From Sesamum alatum (taxonomy: Eukaryota; Streptophyta; Magnoliopsida; Lamiales; Pedaliaceae), in NCBI GenBank assembly GCA_034509735.1, contig JACGWO010000005.1, positions 31,154,479 through 31,218,478 on the forward strand: a DNA stretch of 64,000 nucleotides, written 5' to 3'. Shown in pieces: positions 39,412 through 51,518 of this stretch. The notes under the pieces are model-generated. The model was not told where the DNA came from. It made no database searches and saw nothing but the letters and a program-made list of their open reading frames with translations. The position numbers and the translations under genes are program-made. Each line of letters opens with the position of its first letter. Position 1 is the stretch's first letter.

Positions 39412-40621
39412 GCTCTTAGAAAACCAAACATCTAGTTAGATGTCACAAACTCAAAATCAAGTAAAAGCCATATGAATTAGCAGGTCAGAAAATCTTTCAA
39501 GTTTTGTGATGGATTTTGAGGATCATTGTATCTCTGAGTAGCAAGGATTACCTGGTAAAAAAACTGGGCTTCATCTATAATACTATTGTAATTGCTAGTC
39601 TTTCTATGTGTTTATATGCTTGAAATGAAATATGCAGGCTCCACCAGTGGCTTATAGAAAGAAAGAAAAAAATCCTAGGATTATTGGCATGACAAAAATC
39701 CCACAAGTAGACTAACACATCATATTTCCAAACAAAAAAAAAAAAAAAAAAAAGGAAAGATGAAAGAAAGAAAGAACGAAAAGAAATCAATTTAACTGTA
39801 TCCCTCATTTGATACATGGAATTACAAACTATATGTTACTAATTAAATTTAATATCAAATATTATTTTTGTACACTTCCCCACGCCCATATAAAAATTGT
39901 AAATTATGTGTGTACTATTGTAACTTATACCTTACAAAATTTAAATTTTTGAGTGTGTATATATATTTTAAATTTGAAGTGTATGAAATTTGTGGGTATA
40001 CACTTGTTGTGTGTATACACTTATTTTCGTAAATTTGTGTATACAAAATTTTGAGTGTATACGAAATTTCGTAACTTTTTAGTGTATAAAAATTTTATAC
40101 ACTCAAATTTCATACTCAAATTTGTGTATACACCTGTTTCTGGCACAAATTTTGAATATATACACCTACTGCAAATTCCACTATACGTAATAATATATAT
40201 ACACTCAAAATTTGTGTGTGTTCTATTGTAATTTAAATTTAAGCATTATTTTTGTATGCTCTATTTTTAGTTTGAAATTGTGCTGGTATTGGGATGTGTG
40301 TGTATATATATATATACACATGATATATAAAAATATATGTAATTTTTTTTTGGCCTACGGTCGCCGGCCAAAAAAAAATTTTAATAGTCAGTCGTCAGCC
40401 CAACTGGCGACCAACTATATTTTTTGTAAGTGATAAACGTGCAATTTTTTAATTTTTTTTAATAAAAATATAAATAAGCCAATATAACCTCTCAAGCTGT
40501 TTAGTTCAAACTGATTGAGCATTCCATGAATGCCCTTTCAGTTTCTCATCCATTTGTTTTTTTGCCGCCGGTTTTATCAAACAACAAACCCGGGTATTAG
40601 ACGTTAATAATACCCCAATCC
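39412..40621. repeat. Intergenic region rich in GTGTATAC repeats and palindromes
   Basis: No gene. From about 39900 to 40330 the sequence is a diverged array of GTGTATAC/GTATACAC units with nested palindromes, including an 11-bp-arm hairpin at 40081-40103. A 15-bp perfect inverted repeat with a 10-base loop lies at 40341-40380 (AATTTTTTTTTGGCC ... GGCCAAAAAAAAATT). Confidence 0.6.
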
Positions 40622-43600
40622 ATGGCAGCTGCTCCAGCTGGCGGCGTCCGCCTCCTCCACCCGCGCCCATGGCTTCGGAACCTAGGACGAAGAGCTCGCC
40701 CGCTCTCGATACTCGCTGCCTCTTCACCAATCGAACACTCGGAAGAACTCACAACTACAGCTGCACCGCCTGAACCTCCTGCGAGAACGAGCAAGGATAA
40801 GAATTCGCCGTCGTATTACCCGAAGCGAGGCCAGACGCTGGAGCTTGTGTGCGAGAGCTTAGCTTTTAAAGGTAAGGGCCTGTGTAAGGTCGCCGACACG
40901 GGCTTCATCGTCATGTGCGACCGCGCATTGCCTGGAGAAAAGTTCATCGGACGCGTAACTCGGAAGAAGGATAATTACGCAGAGGTTGTTGCTTATTTAG
41001 TGCTTATTGTTCTCGGCTAGAACTGCCTTTTGCTTTTTTTTTGGAATGCTAGTACGCGTTTTATCTGTTTGACGAGTGGATTCACTGATACTTGAGTGGA
41101 ATTTTATTTGTTTATTCTTTTTCTTAGTCGAGTGATTTCGATGGCTAAAGTGTGTACTCTATTGGAGGCCAGCTACGTGTTAATTCGTTTTACAACTTTC
41201 TTTCCAAATTATTTTCTACAATTGTGTATTCGCACATTCAATAGTGCTCGTTAAACTTATTTGATGAGAGACCAGGTGATATTTGTCCGGCTTAAAGTTG
41301 TTGATGGTGCATTGAAAGGGTAGTGATTCTGAAGTATATTTGTCCTGTTAAGTTAACTTAGTATTTTGTGTAAATGGACTGACTAAATTTTGGAGTTGAT
41401 TTAAGTCGCTTATGATTGTTGTGGTGGTGTATTGCATCGAGCGCAGGTGAAGAAATTGAAGACAATAACTCCTCACTGGGATAATGTGGAAGCACCATGT
41501 GAATTTGCATCACATTGTGGAGGTTGTAAAACACAGGACCTGTTGTATGAAGCTCAGGTTAGGGCGAAGGAGCAACAGGTGCGAGAGTTGATTGTACATG
41601 TTGGCAAGTTTTCAGATAAAGACTCTGAATATGATGGCATCATGAAGCCTATTGTTCCTTGTGATATTCAGTTCCATTATCGGAATAAGGTCAGCTGATA
41701 AGTAGCCCTCAGTGCAACATTATGTTGTGATGTATCTACACATCTGATATTTGTGGATGATCTAATTTATTTTTAGCTTGTGATTGTTTGGTTACTGGTT
41801 GTTTAATCTGTTTCTTGATCATGTATATCTTGAAAGTTTCGATATTGATCATGTTCTTACTTATTGGTGCAAACTTTATACAATTGGAACACTGAGATTA
41901 ATTATGAAGTTTTGGATAATGTGGTTTTAAGTGATGGAGTTCATTTTTTGTGGTCATGTAGATGGAGTTCTCCTTTGGCACCAAGAAGTGGGTGCCTGAA
42001 GAACTCTTAGGACAGGAATGTGATGAAACCAAGGGATATGCTTTGGGATTGCATGCTCCTGGCTTTTATGACAAGGTTCTGAATATCAACAAGTGCTTAT
42101 TACAGAGTGATCCAGCAAACAAGGTATGCTGGTTCTCATATATATATTTTTTTAATGTAATGTTTATTATGTCCTTTTGTTCTTCTGGCTCTTCCTAATC
42201 TACTGTCAACTGTATGGGACAGAGTTCCGTCAATCAAATTTGTCATCTAATGTCACACCCCATGAGAAGTATAATGGTGCAGAATACAGCATTTTCTTAA
42301 CCAAACTTTTGTCAGATAACATAATGCATCTCTTATCACTTGTAACTGGCTTTAGCTAGATTAAATCACATGAACTATGATAAACATAGATGTCAAATGT
42401 AGCTTATCTTTTCAGTATGCGTCCATGTTCCCAATTAAATACTCTCTCTTCTATCAAAGAAACTTTGTTTGTTCCAAATTTATTTGGTTTACTAGCTAAC
42501 GGGCATGCTCATATAATCTTCTTAATGCGCTTGCTCTTCCCAATTAAATACTCTCTCTGATTGATAGGTCCTTGCAGCTATTCAAGACTCTTGGAGAGAC
42601 CCAGAATTCGGTCTTTCTCCATATGATGTGCACTCCCATCGGGGATTTCTGAAGCATTTGATGCTCAGAACTGGCAGGTAGTCATGTCTTTTTGTTCACT
42701 TCTGATCTCATGGTAGTTCTCAATTATTTGCTTGCATTAGGAAACTGCAATACAGAACAAATTGGTTCGTTTAGTTTCTTTTACCTGGCTTGATTTAGAT
42801 TGAGTAGACAAATCGGCTAAAACATATTCAGGTTGTTTCTGGTGTTATCTAAGAAAATTTCTAAAGTTCAATTCAGGTCTCAGGTAGGAATAATCCCATT
42901 CTGAATCTGATAGGTTTCACAACTATCCAAAAAAAAAAAAAAAAGGGTTCACAAAGTAAGGCCCTAACCCCTTATTCATAAGTTCTCTTCTTATTAGCCC
43001 AGCTCATGAGCCATCTCCCTTTTCCCATTTTCCATATATGAATTCCAATGTCCACAACTTCTACTCCAGCCACTTTCTGCAATCCTGTCACTCTTGATCT
43101 CTCCTCCTTTCTTCCTTCCTAGTCTCTCTTGGCTCTAAAAAATCACTCACTACCTATCTGGCCTGTACTTGTTAGGTACCATGGGCTCTTTTCTGTTCCA
43201 CAGTTTATTATTCTAGACTCTGAGTGATCGACTTGAACTACCTAAACCTGCAAAATAAGTGGTCCAGAGTTATGAGGTCACCATCACACCAATGCTCTAA
43301 GCGAGAAGGTACTTTTCAAAATTGCTAATTTAGAAATTGGGACATTATTCGTGGACATCACCAGAAAGGAAATCGGAGCTTCAGTTTTCCAAACCAAGGA
43401 AGTACTTGTCGGGCATTTATCAATGTTCTACTGCTGTTATATTGTTGTAATGTTACATATAGGAATATACAATGGCATGTGGTAACTCGAAAGAAGGCAC
43501 GGTAATAGTTGTTACCACATACAATAGCATGTGGTAACCGCCAAATTGTGGTAACTGCTCTAAAATTTATTACAGTGATTAATAGTTGTTGCTTGATCTT

Positions 43601-45940
43601 ATGGTTCTTATTCTATACTGGTCAAAATGTTAACGAGTTTTGGAGCATAGGTAGGCCATCTCCTTGACTAACAAATGTGTTGCCTGGTTTTGGTCTGGAA
43701 TGGGTTTCTTTGCTTGACACCTGATAAATTTTTTTTGCTAAAGTAGTCCTGAGTCTCTATACACAGATCATAAAAGTATTCTAGAATTGTTAGCTCTGCC
43801 TTTGGGAGTTTTGCCTTTTGAAGTTTCATCTATCTAGTTGGCTATTTGCATCTATAACTGTAGATGCTACATGGTTCTATGCTGAATCTTGTTATTCTTT
43901 GTTTCAGGAATACTGAAACTGGCCAGCCTGAGCTTATGGTTAATTTTGTTACTTCTTCATACCAACCAGAACTGCTGAAGCCCCTTGTGCAGAAAATTGC
44001 AGATTTTCCTGATGTGGTGAGTGTTTTAATAAATTCACAATATTTTCATGCTTGGCTAAGATGGTTTTGACAGTTTTAAAAGGAGCTAGTTCTTACAAAA
44101 TGATGATAACTCTCCATAAATCACTATCTGTGATTTGTAGTAGAATTTGGGGCTCAGGTATTCACTTTTGAGAATAAACACAATATACCATCAATGCACC
44201 GGAAGTCCTGAGTGGAATTAGAGATTTTTATTACTAGTAAAGGCTTTAAAAACGATGTCAGTCAAACTAAATGGAAAATGGAAGATTCATTTTATCAAGC
44301 TCCATGTGTACTTTTTCTCTGATTCATTATTTTTACTGTAAAGAAGCCCCAATATTTTGAATGAGGATTACACTTTGCACATATTTCCTTTACTTATCTC
44401 TTACTAACAACATAAACTCATCAAATACCTATTTATTGGACATGTCTTTGATAGATTGCACAATTTGTTTTCCCTTCTTAATTTCTTAACACAGGTTAGC
44501 ATCATGAACAATGTAAACACTTCTGTGGGCAACACATCTGTTGGGGAGGAGGAGTACACACTCCTTGGTAAATCAACAATTATGGAGAGCCTTAGAGGAT
44601 TGAAGTTTCAAATTTCAGCCAACTCTTTCTTCCAGACAAATACACACCAGGTACGCAACAAAAGGATCAGAGTGGCTCCATCTATTGCTTGTTCTGTTAT
44701 TCTGTCTGTTATATACTGTTAAGATACAGCTTAACTGAAGCAAAGCTTTTTGACTAGCTTGATTTCGTTTTTGGTTTTACCTTTTGCCTTTTAATAATTG
44801 ATGCCATCTGTAAATAGTTGTGCCGTGCAGGCAGAGATTCTGTATAAACTAATAGAGGACTGCGCTTGTCTAAAAGGAGATGGGTCAGAAATAGTTCTAG
44901 ATCTCTTTTGTGGGACAGGAACCATTGGTCTAACACTGGCCAAAAGGTAATTTTCGCCAGCCATGCTATTTGATTCAGTTTGAGGATTTACCTAGCTAAT
45001 TTTGTTTCCTTCCTATCTTTTTCCATATTCTTAGGGCAAGGCATGTGTACGGTTTTGAGATAGTTGATCAAGCCATATCAGATGCACGTCGTAATGCGAA
45101 TCTTAATGGCATAAGTAATGCCACATTTGTCCAAGGGGATCTTAACAAAATTGGGGAGAATTTTGGAGAATATTTTCCCAAGCCTGATCTTGTCATCACA
45201 GGTTATCTCTTGTTTGCATCAATCTTCCTCTGTGTGGTTATTTTTCATGAGATTTAAATATTACTTTTCTTTTTTTTTTTTTTTTTTTGCTGAAACTGCA
45301 TTTTTGAAATTATATTATACTATGATCATTGATGATTATCCTTCTCCTTAATTAAAAAGCACGCGTAATGCCTCGTCATATATTTGCTAAGGAAGAAGCT
45401 CGTTCACATTTTCATTTAGTACATTGAGGTTCATATGGGGAATATATATGATAGTCTGAGTTACTGAGTAGCAAAATTTGGAAAATGCTAGTTATTAACC
45501 ATTTTAACTGATATCTACTGATCAATGACTATGACGCCATTTTATTTTCTGCAACTGAAAAATGCTTGAGCAGCGCATCTCTAATATTCTAGTGTTCTTA
45601 TCACTTAACTATTTTGAAATGATGCAGATCCTAACCGTCCTGGCATGCACTTAAAATTGATCAAGTTTTTGCTGAAATTAAAGGCAGCACGCATTATCTA
45701 TGTTTCATGCAATCCTGCCACATGTGCTCGTGACCTTGATTACCTCTGTCATGGTCTGGTAAGTAGCATTTTTCTGAACAAACGTTCGTAAGCTCCTTGA
45801 TTCAAGACTCAACCTATCACAACTGTTTGATGCAGCCTCAGAATATCAGAGGATGTTATAAACTAAAAAGCGTTCAACCAGTGGACATGTTTCCACACAC
45901 TCCTCACATCGAATGTGTTTGCCTGTTGGAGCTGTGCTGA
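40622..45940 (+). CDS. TrmA/RlmD-like RNA (uracil-5-)-methyltransferase, organelle type
   Basis: Ten exons (40622-40984, 41447-41689, 41962-42123, 42568-42677, 43908-44016, 44495-44650, 44831-44946, 45035-45201, 45628-45758, 45836-45940) give 553 aa. Residues 1-60 are rich in Arg, Ser and Ala and lack acidic residues at the start, as in plastid or mitochondrial transit peptides. A TRAM-like domain follows (about 70-122). The Fe-S signature C-x5-C-x2-C is present (Cys139, Cys145, Cys148) with a candidate fourth ligand Cys247 in NINKCLLQ. The SAM site is DLFCGTGTIG (405-414). The catalytic DPNRPG (476-481), nucleophile Cys503 in YVSCNPAT and general-base Glu545 in PHIECVCL are all intact. Bacterial RlmD methylates U1939 of 23S rRNA; the exact plant target is inferred. 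Arabidopsis At3g21300 is the likely counterpart. Confidence 0.92.
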
Positions 45941-46433
45941 TTTCACCAGCAATAGATTTTTACCCATTTCTTAGCAACTTAATAGAACAGCTCTTTGGAG
46001 GTTTCTGACCTGTTCACGCATTACAAATATGGTGGCTGCCGGAAGGGTTCTTGAAATTCAGAATTGCTGAGAAGATGAGAACACATGCAATTTCTCAAAA
46101 GGCATGTAAAGATTGCTGACAGCATAGCAGCTGATAAAATATAAGGGCATCATAATCATGGAAAAATTAGAAGTATGATATTATCTTCTTGTAACATTAA
46201 TTCCCTCATTTAAAGCTCGATTCTTTGGTCATTTCGACTTGTACCGTTATCATTTTCTTGTGTCAGTGTCGTGAAAAAGGTTTCCCGTGTACAAGGTAAA
46301 GATTGATTTACACCCGATGGTCTTTCAATCGTTAGCGTGTGTATGTATATTTACAGCACGGCACAACAAGAATTGGACCAAAATTAAGGATCATGATACG
46401 TCTGTAGGAAAAATGGTGATGAAAGGACACTGA
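45941..46433. other. Convergent 3' intergenic region
   Basis: The 493 bp between the stops of the methyltransferase and the ELF3-like gene; both 3' UTRs should lie here. No other feature seen. Confidence 0.5.
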
Positions 46434-48610
46434 TCACGTTATATTTCTTTCTTCTTGTATAGACTGGAAAATCCGTGCTGCAGATTCCCGTGCTGACTTA
46501 GGATCAAGAGGCACAACTTTGATTACTTGTAAACTCTGGTTGTATTGATCCTTTGTTTTTAAATTCTGATCGTATTGATCCTTTGAGCCAAGATCTCCTG
46601 CTGTGGTAGGAAAAAGAGCATCCTCTTGCCACTGGTTAGCCCTTGGTCCGTGCAAATTTTCACCAGAATCAAGTACCACTAGACTACTCTGGCTCACCAT
46701 ATTGCATGATCTCTTACATGATATGGCCAAGTTGGCATCAAAGGCCGATGAGCCTTTATCAGGTCCAGATGATTGAGCTCCAGCAAATGGGATCGTCTGG
46801 TTGGGATCAAGAACCGGACTAAGTGGATTTATTAGTGGCATCGAATATGGTCCTAAGCAACTTTCACCAAATACAGCGCCTGAAAAACGTCCAATCTCTT
46901 GGAGATCAACAGCTGGAACACCATAAACTGTTCTGCCCATGGTGCTTAAATTAACTGGTTGATGTCGTCCAAAACCGGGTGGCATGATGCCAGGAGTTGG
47001 AGGATATGGCCCTTTATATGGCTCGTGAATTAGCCTCTCCGGAGGAGCTAACCACTGATTTCCGGGTGGTTGGAAACACCAAGGTGCTACTTTCGCATTA
47101 AAATTGGTTGCTGGTGTTGGTGAAGGCTTTGGAGTTGGTTGTTGAGCAAAATCTCCTTCGGCCTCAGCGCCATGATGCTTACCATGATTTAAGGCATCGA
47201 CTTTACGTTTAGTAACTATTGGTGATGGGCTGAGAGGAATCGCAAAGAGCATCTTGTTTGTTGGAGGAAATTTGGTAGATGGTTTGACATCGAGATTGAA
47301 GATGCTTTCAGAAAACACTTGCAGTGATCCAGCTATGAGTCTCTGCACCTGTAAGTTGTTTACATCAGAATGGTAGTCATCTCATTTTTAACTGTAAAAC
47401 TCAAAGTACCATCAAAGAGGTGCACACGAATTGAATATGGGTATAGACCATCGAACCTTTATCAGTCGATGCAGCTCAAATATCTGCATTGCAAATGTTC
47501 TCTGCTGACTGCAAAAGAAGGTACAATTAATCTTAGCATATACCAAGAGTTCAGCAAACACATACACATTCTTACCGCACGATTACATTTCTCGTTTTCC
47601 AGAATAGTTTCTGACCAATTATGCCCACTACATCATCAGGAGTTAAATTGAGCAGCGGGGCACACTCTGCCACTGGTGTATCTGAAGTTTCTTGCTTCTT
47701 GCCAGCAACTGCTCCTTGCATGGATCCACAGTCGACATCTTTGGAGCATTCCTTTATCAATGCAGTCCCAATTAGCCCGTTGCCATCTCCATGTCTTGGA
47801 AAGGAACGAAATGAATCATCCATTGCAGGTGCACATGTTCTCCTCGTGATTCTTTCAGGCATTGCAGACGTACCGTCTGTAACAACCTTGCTTTCGATTC
47901 TGCAATCTTGCAACGGCTCATCCACCAAACTATGTTTCTTGTGGTGTTTGGCAGGTTCAAGAGCTTTATCATCCAGCCCAGAGACTTCATCAAAGCCATG
48001 CGGCTGCAAGGAGTTGCATTCAGTTCTTGAATTCCCTGAAACACATGGATCTTGATAATTTCTGGGCTCCAACTGTCTTGGTTCAGAATTCAAGAGTGAA
48101 GTCTTCACATTTACTGCAGTGGAGTAGTAAGATTGATATATCTCTGCCAAGTGAGAAGATCCAGGGAGGCCACAGCACGTAGCAAGTCGATGACCGGCCT
48201 ACAGTCATTCAAGAATTTGAATGAGAATGAGGGAGATTACTTCAAGCAGCATTCCGCAAATAGCAATTGGAATTCAACCCAACATCAAACTGATCTCAAA
48301 CAAAACAGGTACACGGTTCACATTTACATTACCAGCGATGTAATTCAAGCAAAGCATTCTCTAGCAACTGCAAATTTACTTAACAAATGAAGCCAAAAAG
48401 CATAGTAGTAAGCAAGGACAAACTTACTTGGGATGGGGATGGTTGTGGGAGAGAGCCAGTGAGGGCATTGATGGGCTGAATAGGCAGCAGCATTGCCATT
48501 TTATTCCTTGGAGGTGCCTTTGGCCCCCCTTTATCCGCATCATTATTCATATGCAGTCTGGGAAACAGAGGATCCATTGGCTTCCTCCCTTCATCTTTTC
48601 CACTTTCCAT
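46434..48610 (-). CDS. EEC: ELF3-like protein (ESSENCE OF ELF3 CONSENSUS type)
   Basis: Four exons on the minus strand (48610-48428, 48198-47576, 47508-47457, 47348-46434) join in frame to 590 aa. The start is fixed by the conserved N-terminus [20 protein letters not shown] followed by [16 protein letters not shown]. The two other ELF3 hallmarks are present: the central block [17 protein letters not shown] (246-262) running into [20 protein letters not shown], and the C-terminal [11 protein letters not shown]...[14 protein letters not shown]3 scaffolds the evening complex that represses growth and photoperiod genes; the shorter paralogue EEC (At3g21320 from memory) has a related role. There is no poly-Gln tract and the protein is shorter than ELF3, favouring EEC over ELF3 itself. 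After KMA the usual LYEQLSIPSQ stretch of ELF3 is not recognisable. The exon 2 start is chosen because a stop lies just upstream in frame. Confidence 0.88.
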
Positions 48611-48739
48611 TCTCAGTTCTTAGAGTTGAAGAAACTGATGAAATCCCACTTCCTTTGTTAAAGAATGCATCCCATTAAACTCAAACAACAATCCCATTTT
48701 CAAGAATGCTCACCACCACAATTTGCATACCCTAAAGCT

Positions 48740-48741
<2 letters not shown>

Positions 48742-48775
<34 letters not shown>
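48742..48775. repeat. (AG)n microsatellite upstream of the ELF3-like gene
   Basis: A pure AG run (CT on the transcribed strand) 132-165 bp before the start codon of the minus-strand gene. Such GAGA/CTCT tracts are binding sites for plant BBR/BPC factors (established family knowledge); regulation here is inferred. Confidence 0.8.
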
Positions 48776-48777
<2 letters not shown>

Positions 48778-49061
48778 GTTAAAATGGAAACTTGTTTTGT
48801 TTCTTAGTTGGATAGAAGAGATACAGAGAGAGATGGGCAGCGGGTGAGTCTGACTACTTTGTTTTCCCTCCATCCAATGCAGCATCAAGTTGCATGTGAG
48901 ATATGGTGTGCGCTTTTAAGCCACTTCTTCCCACATCAATTTCATCAATCTTTTCACAAAATATCCAACAATAATATCATCATAACTGTATTTTATTTTA
49001 CTTGATTTTGTTTTCCCTCCATGGCTTGTTTCAAATTACAATGTGCAATAATTTCAAATTA

Positions 49062-49431
49062 GGATAAATTACACCCACAACCCCTTAGATTATGTATATT
49101 TATGCAAATACTTTACGTCATTTGCAAAATTGTAAATATGCTTCTAAAGGTTGTAATTGTAGTTTCCATTGACACCTGCTTAGGGAAAAAAGTCACACAA
49201 GCACCCCTTGGGATATATTGCATCGGCACTCGCTCAGAAACTATACTTGAAATTTTTACAAGGATAAGTACGTTGTATCAACACCTTTCGGTGGGCGTAT
49301 TTGAAATTTTTTATAGGAATTATGTACATTGAATCGAAACTTCTTCAGGGGGTGTACGTGAAATTCTATAAAGAGTAGAGAGCGTTTGTTTAAGTTGATC
49401 TAATTTCAGCAGGTGTTGGTTTAATTTACCT
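49062..49431. mobile_element. MITE with AATTAC-type ends (family 2)
   Basis: About 370 bp. The left end GGATAAATTACACCCACAACC is repeated in reverse complement at the right end as AGGTAAATTAAACCAACACC. The flanks match only 6 of 9 (TTCAAATTA against TTTAATTTG), so the target duplication is weak or decayed. Non-coding. Confidence 0.5.
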
Positions 49432-49513
49432 TTTAATTTGCATTACATCAAATGCTCAGTGGGTTTTAATCGAGATAATTCTAATTGTTATTTCTTTCAC
49501 ACCATAGAATATA

Positions 49514-49935
49514 GGGTAAATTACAATGAGCTCCTCTAAGGTTTGGCATAATTACAAGTTTGAGAAATTATTCCCTGATTTTGACGGTCGTCTGACAACT
49601 AGTCCAATTTATTAGGTTTTTATCTAATTTTTATGATGAACCGACCGAAATTCCTTGTGAACTATAAATTATGATTTTACTTAGTTTTAATTTTTTTTTA
49701 TACCAAGTGGAATATTTTTTTACAATTTTTCAAAAATATTCATCCACCTTGTCTAATTCTTTTAGATTATTATTTTTTAAAAAAAAAAAATCACATTGAC
49801 AAAGTTGACAACTCTAAGTCTCTATCTAAGGATTATATAATTTCATCAAATGTTAGGGAGTAATTATAATTTTTCAAACAATGAAAGGGTATTTATAATT
49901 ATGTCAAATTTAAGGAAGTTTGTTGTAATTCATCT
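49514..49935. mobile_element. Mutator-type MITE (family 1, copy 2)
   Basis: A 422-bp non-coding element starting GGGTAAATTACAATGAGC, with the right end in reverse complement AGATGAATTACAACAAAC. The inverted arms extend about 80 bases with divergence. It is flanked by a perfect 9-bp duplication TAGAATATA (49505-49513 and 49936-49944), diagnostic of Mutator-superfamily insertion. This is the best-preserved member of the family in the window. Confidence 0.85.
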
Positions 49936-49940
49936 TAGAA

Positions 49941-50007
49941 TATAAGTGTCTAATTTCGTTAGACAAATAAGAAATATAAGTGTCTAATTTCGTTAGACAA
50001 ATAAGAA
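49941..50007. repeat. 34-bp tandem repeat, two copies
   Basis: Two exact 33-base copies with period 34 (49941-49973 and 49975-50007), each containing TCTAATTTCGTTAGA, a short stem-loop. The first copy overlaps the right target duplication of the adjacent MITE. Confidence 0.8.
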
Positions 50008-50507
50008 AAATAATTTTTTTTTTGTAAAACCTGAAAAATATGAATTATCTACGAAAGCTACTATAGTGGGAGAAATACTAAGCACTTAATTTAAATACAT
50101 TAGATTAACTAAATTTATAAAGGTAATAATAATGGTCTATAAAATTGATTATTTCTTATCTCTTCTTGCACTGTCGTAACACGTAATTAGTACATGATCA
50201 AGATGTGCGGTGGGCTGAGTTGGGCCAGCCAGTCAGAATTGGATTGACCCAATAAAAAATAGGGTCGGTCCCACGTATTGATACTTAGGATCGGCCCTAT
50301 CTAGTGGCCTACGACCACCTGATTCTAGATCGGGCTTGTTGGGCTAGTTTATTCTTTTTTTTAATAATGCATGATATATAATTTTTATTTTATTGTTTGA
50401 ACTTGACTATTCTTGGAATTGACTATTTTGGGCTGGTACGTGTTGATCCTGGATTGACCCAATCCAATGTGCATCTTGAATACCTGATTAACTACATAAA
50501 TAACACA

Positions 50508-50600
50508 AAAAGACTGTCTCAACCAATTGGTACTTAATTTGAGATTTTACAACAAAAAAGTTATGAGTTTGACCCCAAGAATACGTGTGTATGCCTATTG
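50508..50600 (+). mobile_element. Possible tRNA-derived SINE remnant
   Basis: CTCAACCAATTGGTACTTAA resembles a pol III box A and TTATGAGTTTGACCCCAAG a box B, about 45 bases apart, as in plant SINE heads. No tail or target duplication is clear. Tentative. Confidence 0.25.
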
Positions 50601-51518
50601 TTATAGCAATTTTCTGTTCCTTTATCTCTTTGAATGTATTTTATTGATTTTAATTATCAATGTATTGAATTAATTTTTAAATTTAAATATTAATGATGTA
50701 ATGAATAATATATTATTAAAAAAGAAACAAAGTAAGGAAGCATACAAGGTATTTTGTAATAGTTAGGCCCACAACTTGAAAGATAGTGGGCTTCTTTTTC
50801 TTATTGGATTTTCTTTTTGATTTTCACTGGAAGATCTTTTTGTCACATGGGCCCATAACCTTTTGTATATTGTGGGCCTGGGCCCATTTTCTTTTTTTAC
50901 TTTACATTTTCAATTCCTCAAGTTCCAGTACGCCCTTTGTTTATGTTTTTATTTTCAATTTTAATTTTGTAATAATAATTTGAGTGAAAATATGTTTGTT
51001 TATAAATATTTTCGATAAAGTATATTGATTTGACACCACAGTTCAATATAAAATACAATTCGATCAACTAATCCAAACATATACTTATTTCATACGAAAA
51101 TTTATATAAAATTAAAATATATATTTTTCGCTGAAAATTAAAAACTAAAAAAAAAAAAAGAAATACAAACAAACTTGATTGGACGAATAATTTTAGCCGG
51201 TTATCACAACAATTTTGTTAGAATTATTACAAAACAGTGACTTAATATGACAAAATCGTAGCTAGTTTGGTGGTAATAAATTAAATTCCGAAACATCGAG
51301 AAAAATACTATGGACAATTTTTTCAACGACAATAGAAAAAGTTGATACTTAAGACATATGACAGTCGATGGAAATCTGTCATTATTTCAACAATAATAAT
51401 TAAATAACGACAAACTTAAATCCAATTCATATTTCAAATAAATCTAAACAAAACAAATCTTATGTGTTTTCTTGTGTCTAAATTATAGCAAATTATTAAT
51501 TATAACAACAAACAATAA

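Noticed and set aside
47621..48055. 144-codon plus-strand frame opposite the ELF3-like gene
   Set aside because: It is the antisense shadow of exon 2, whose minus-strand frame carries the conserved motif and proper splice sites.
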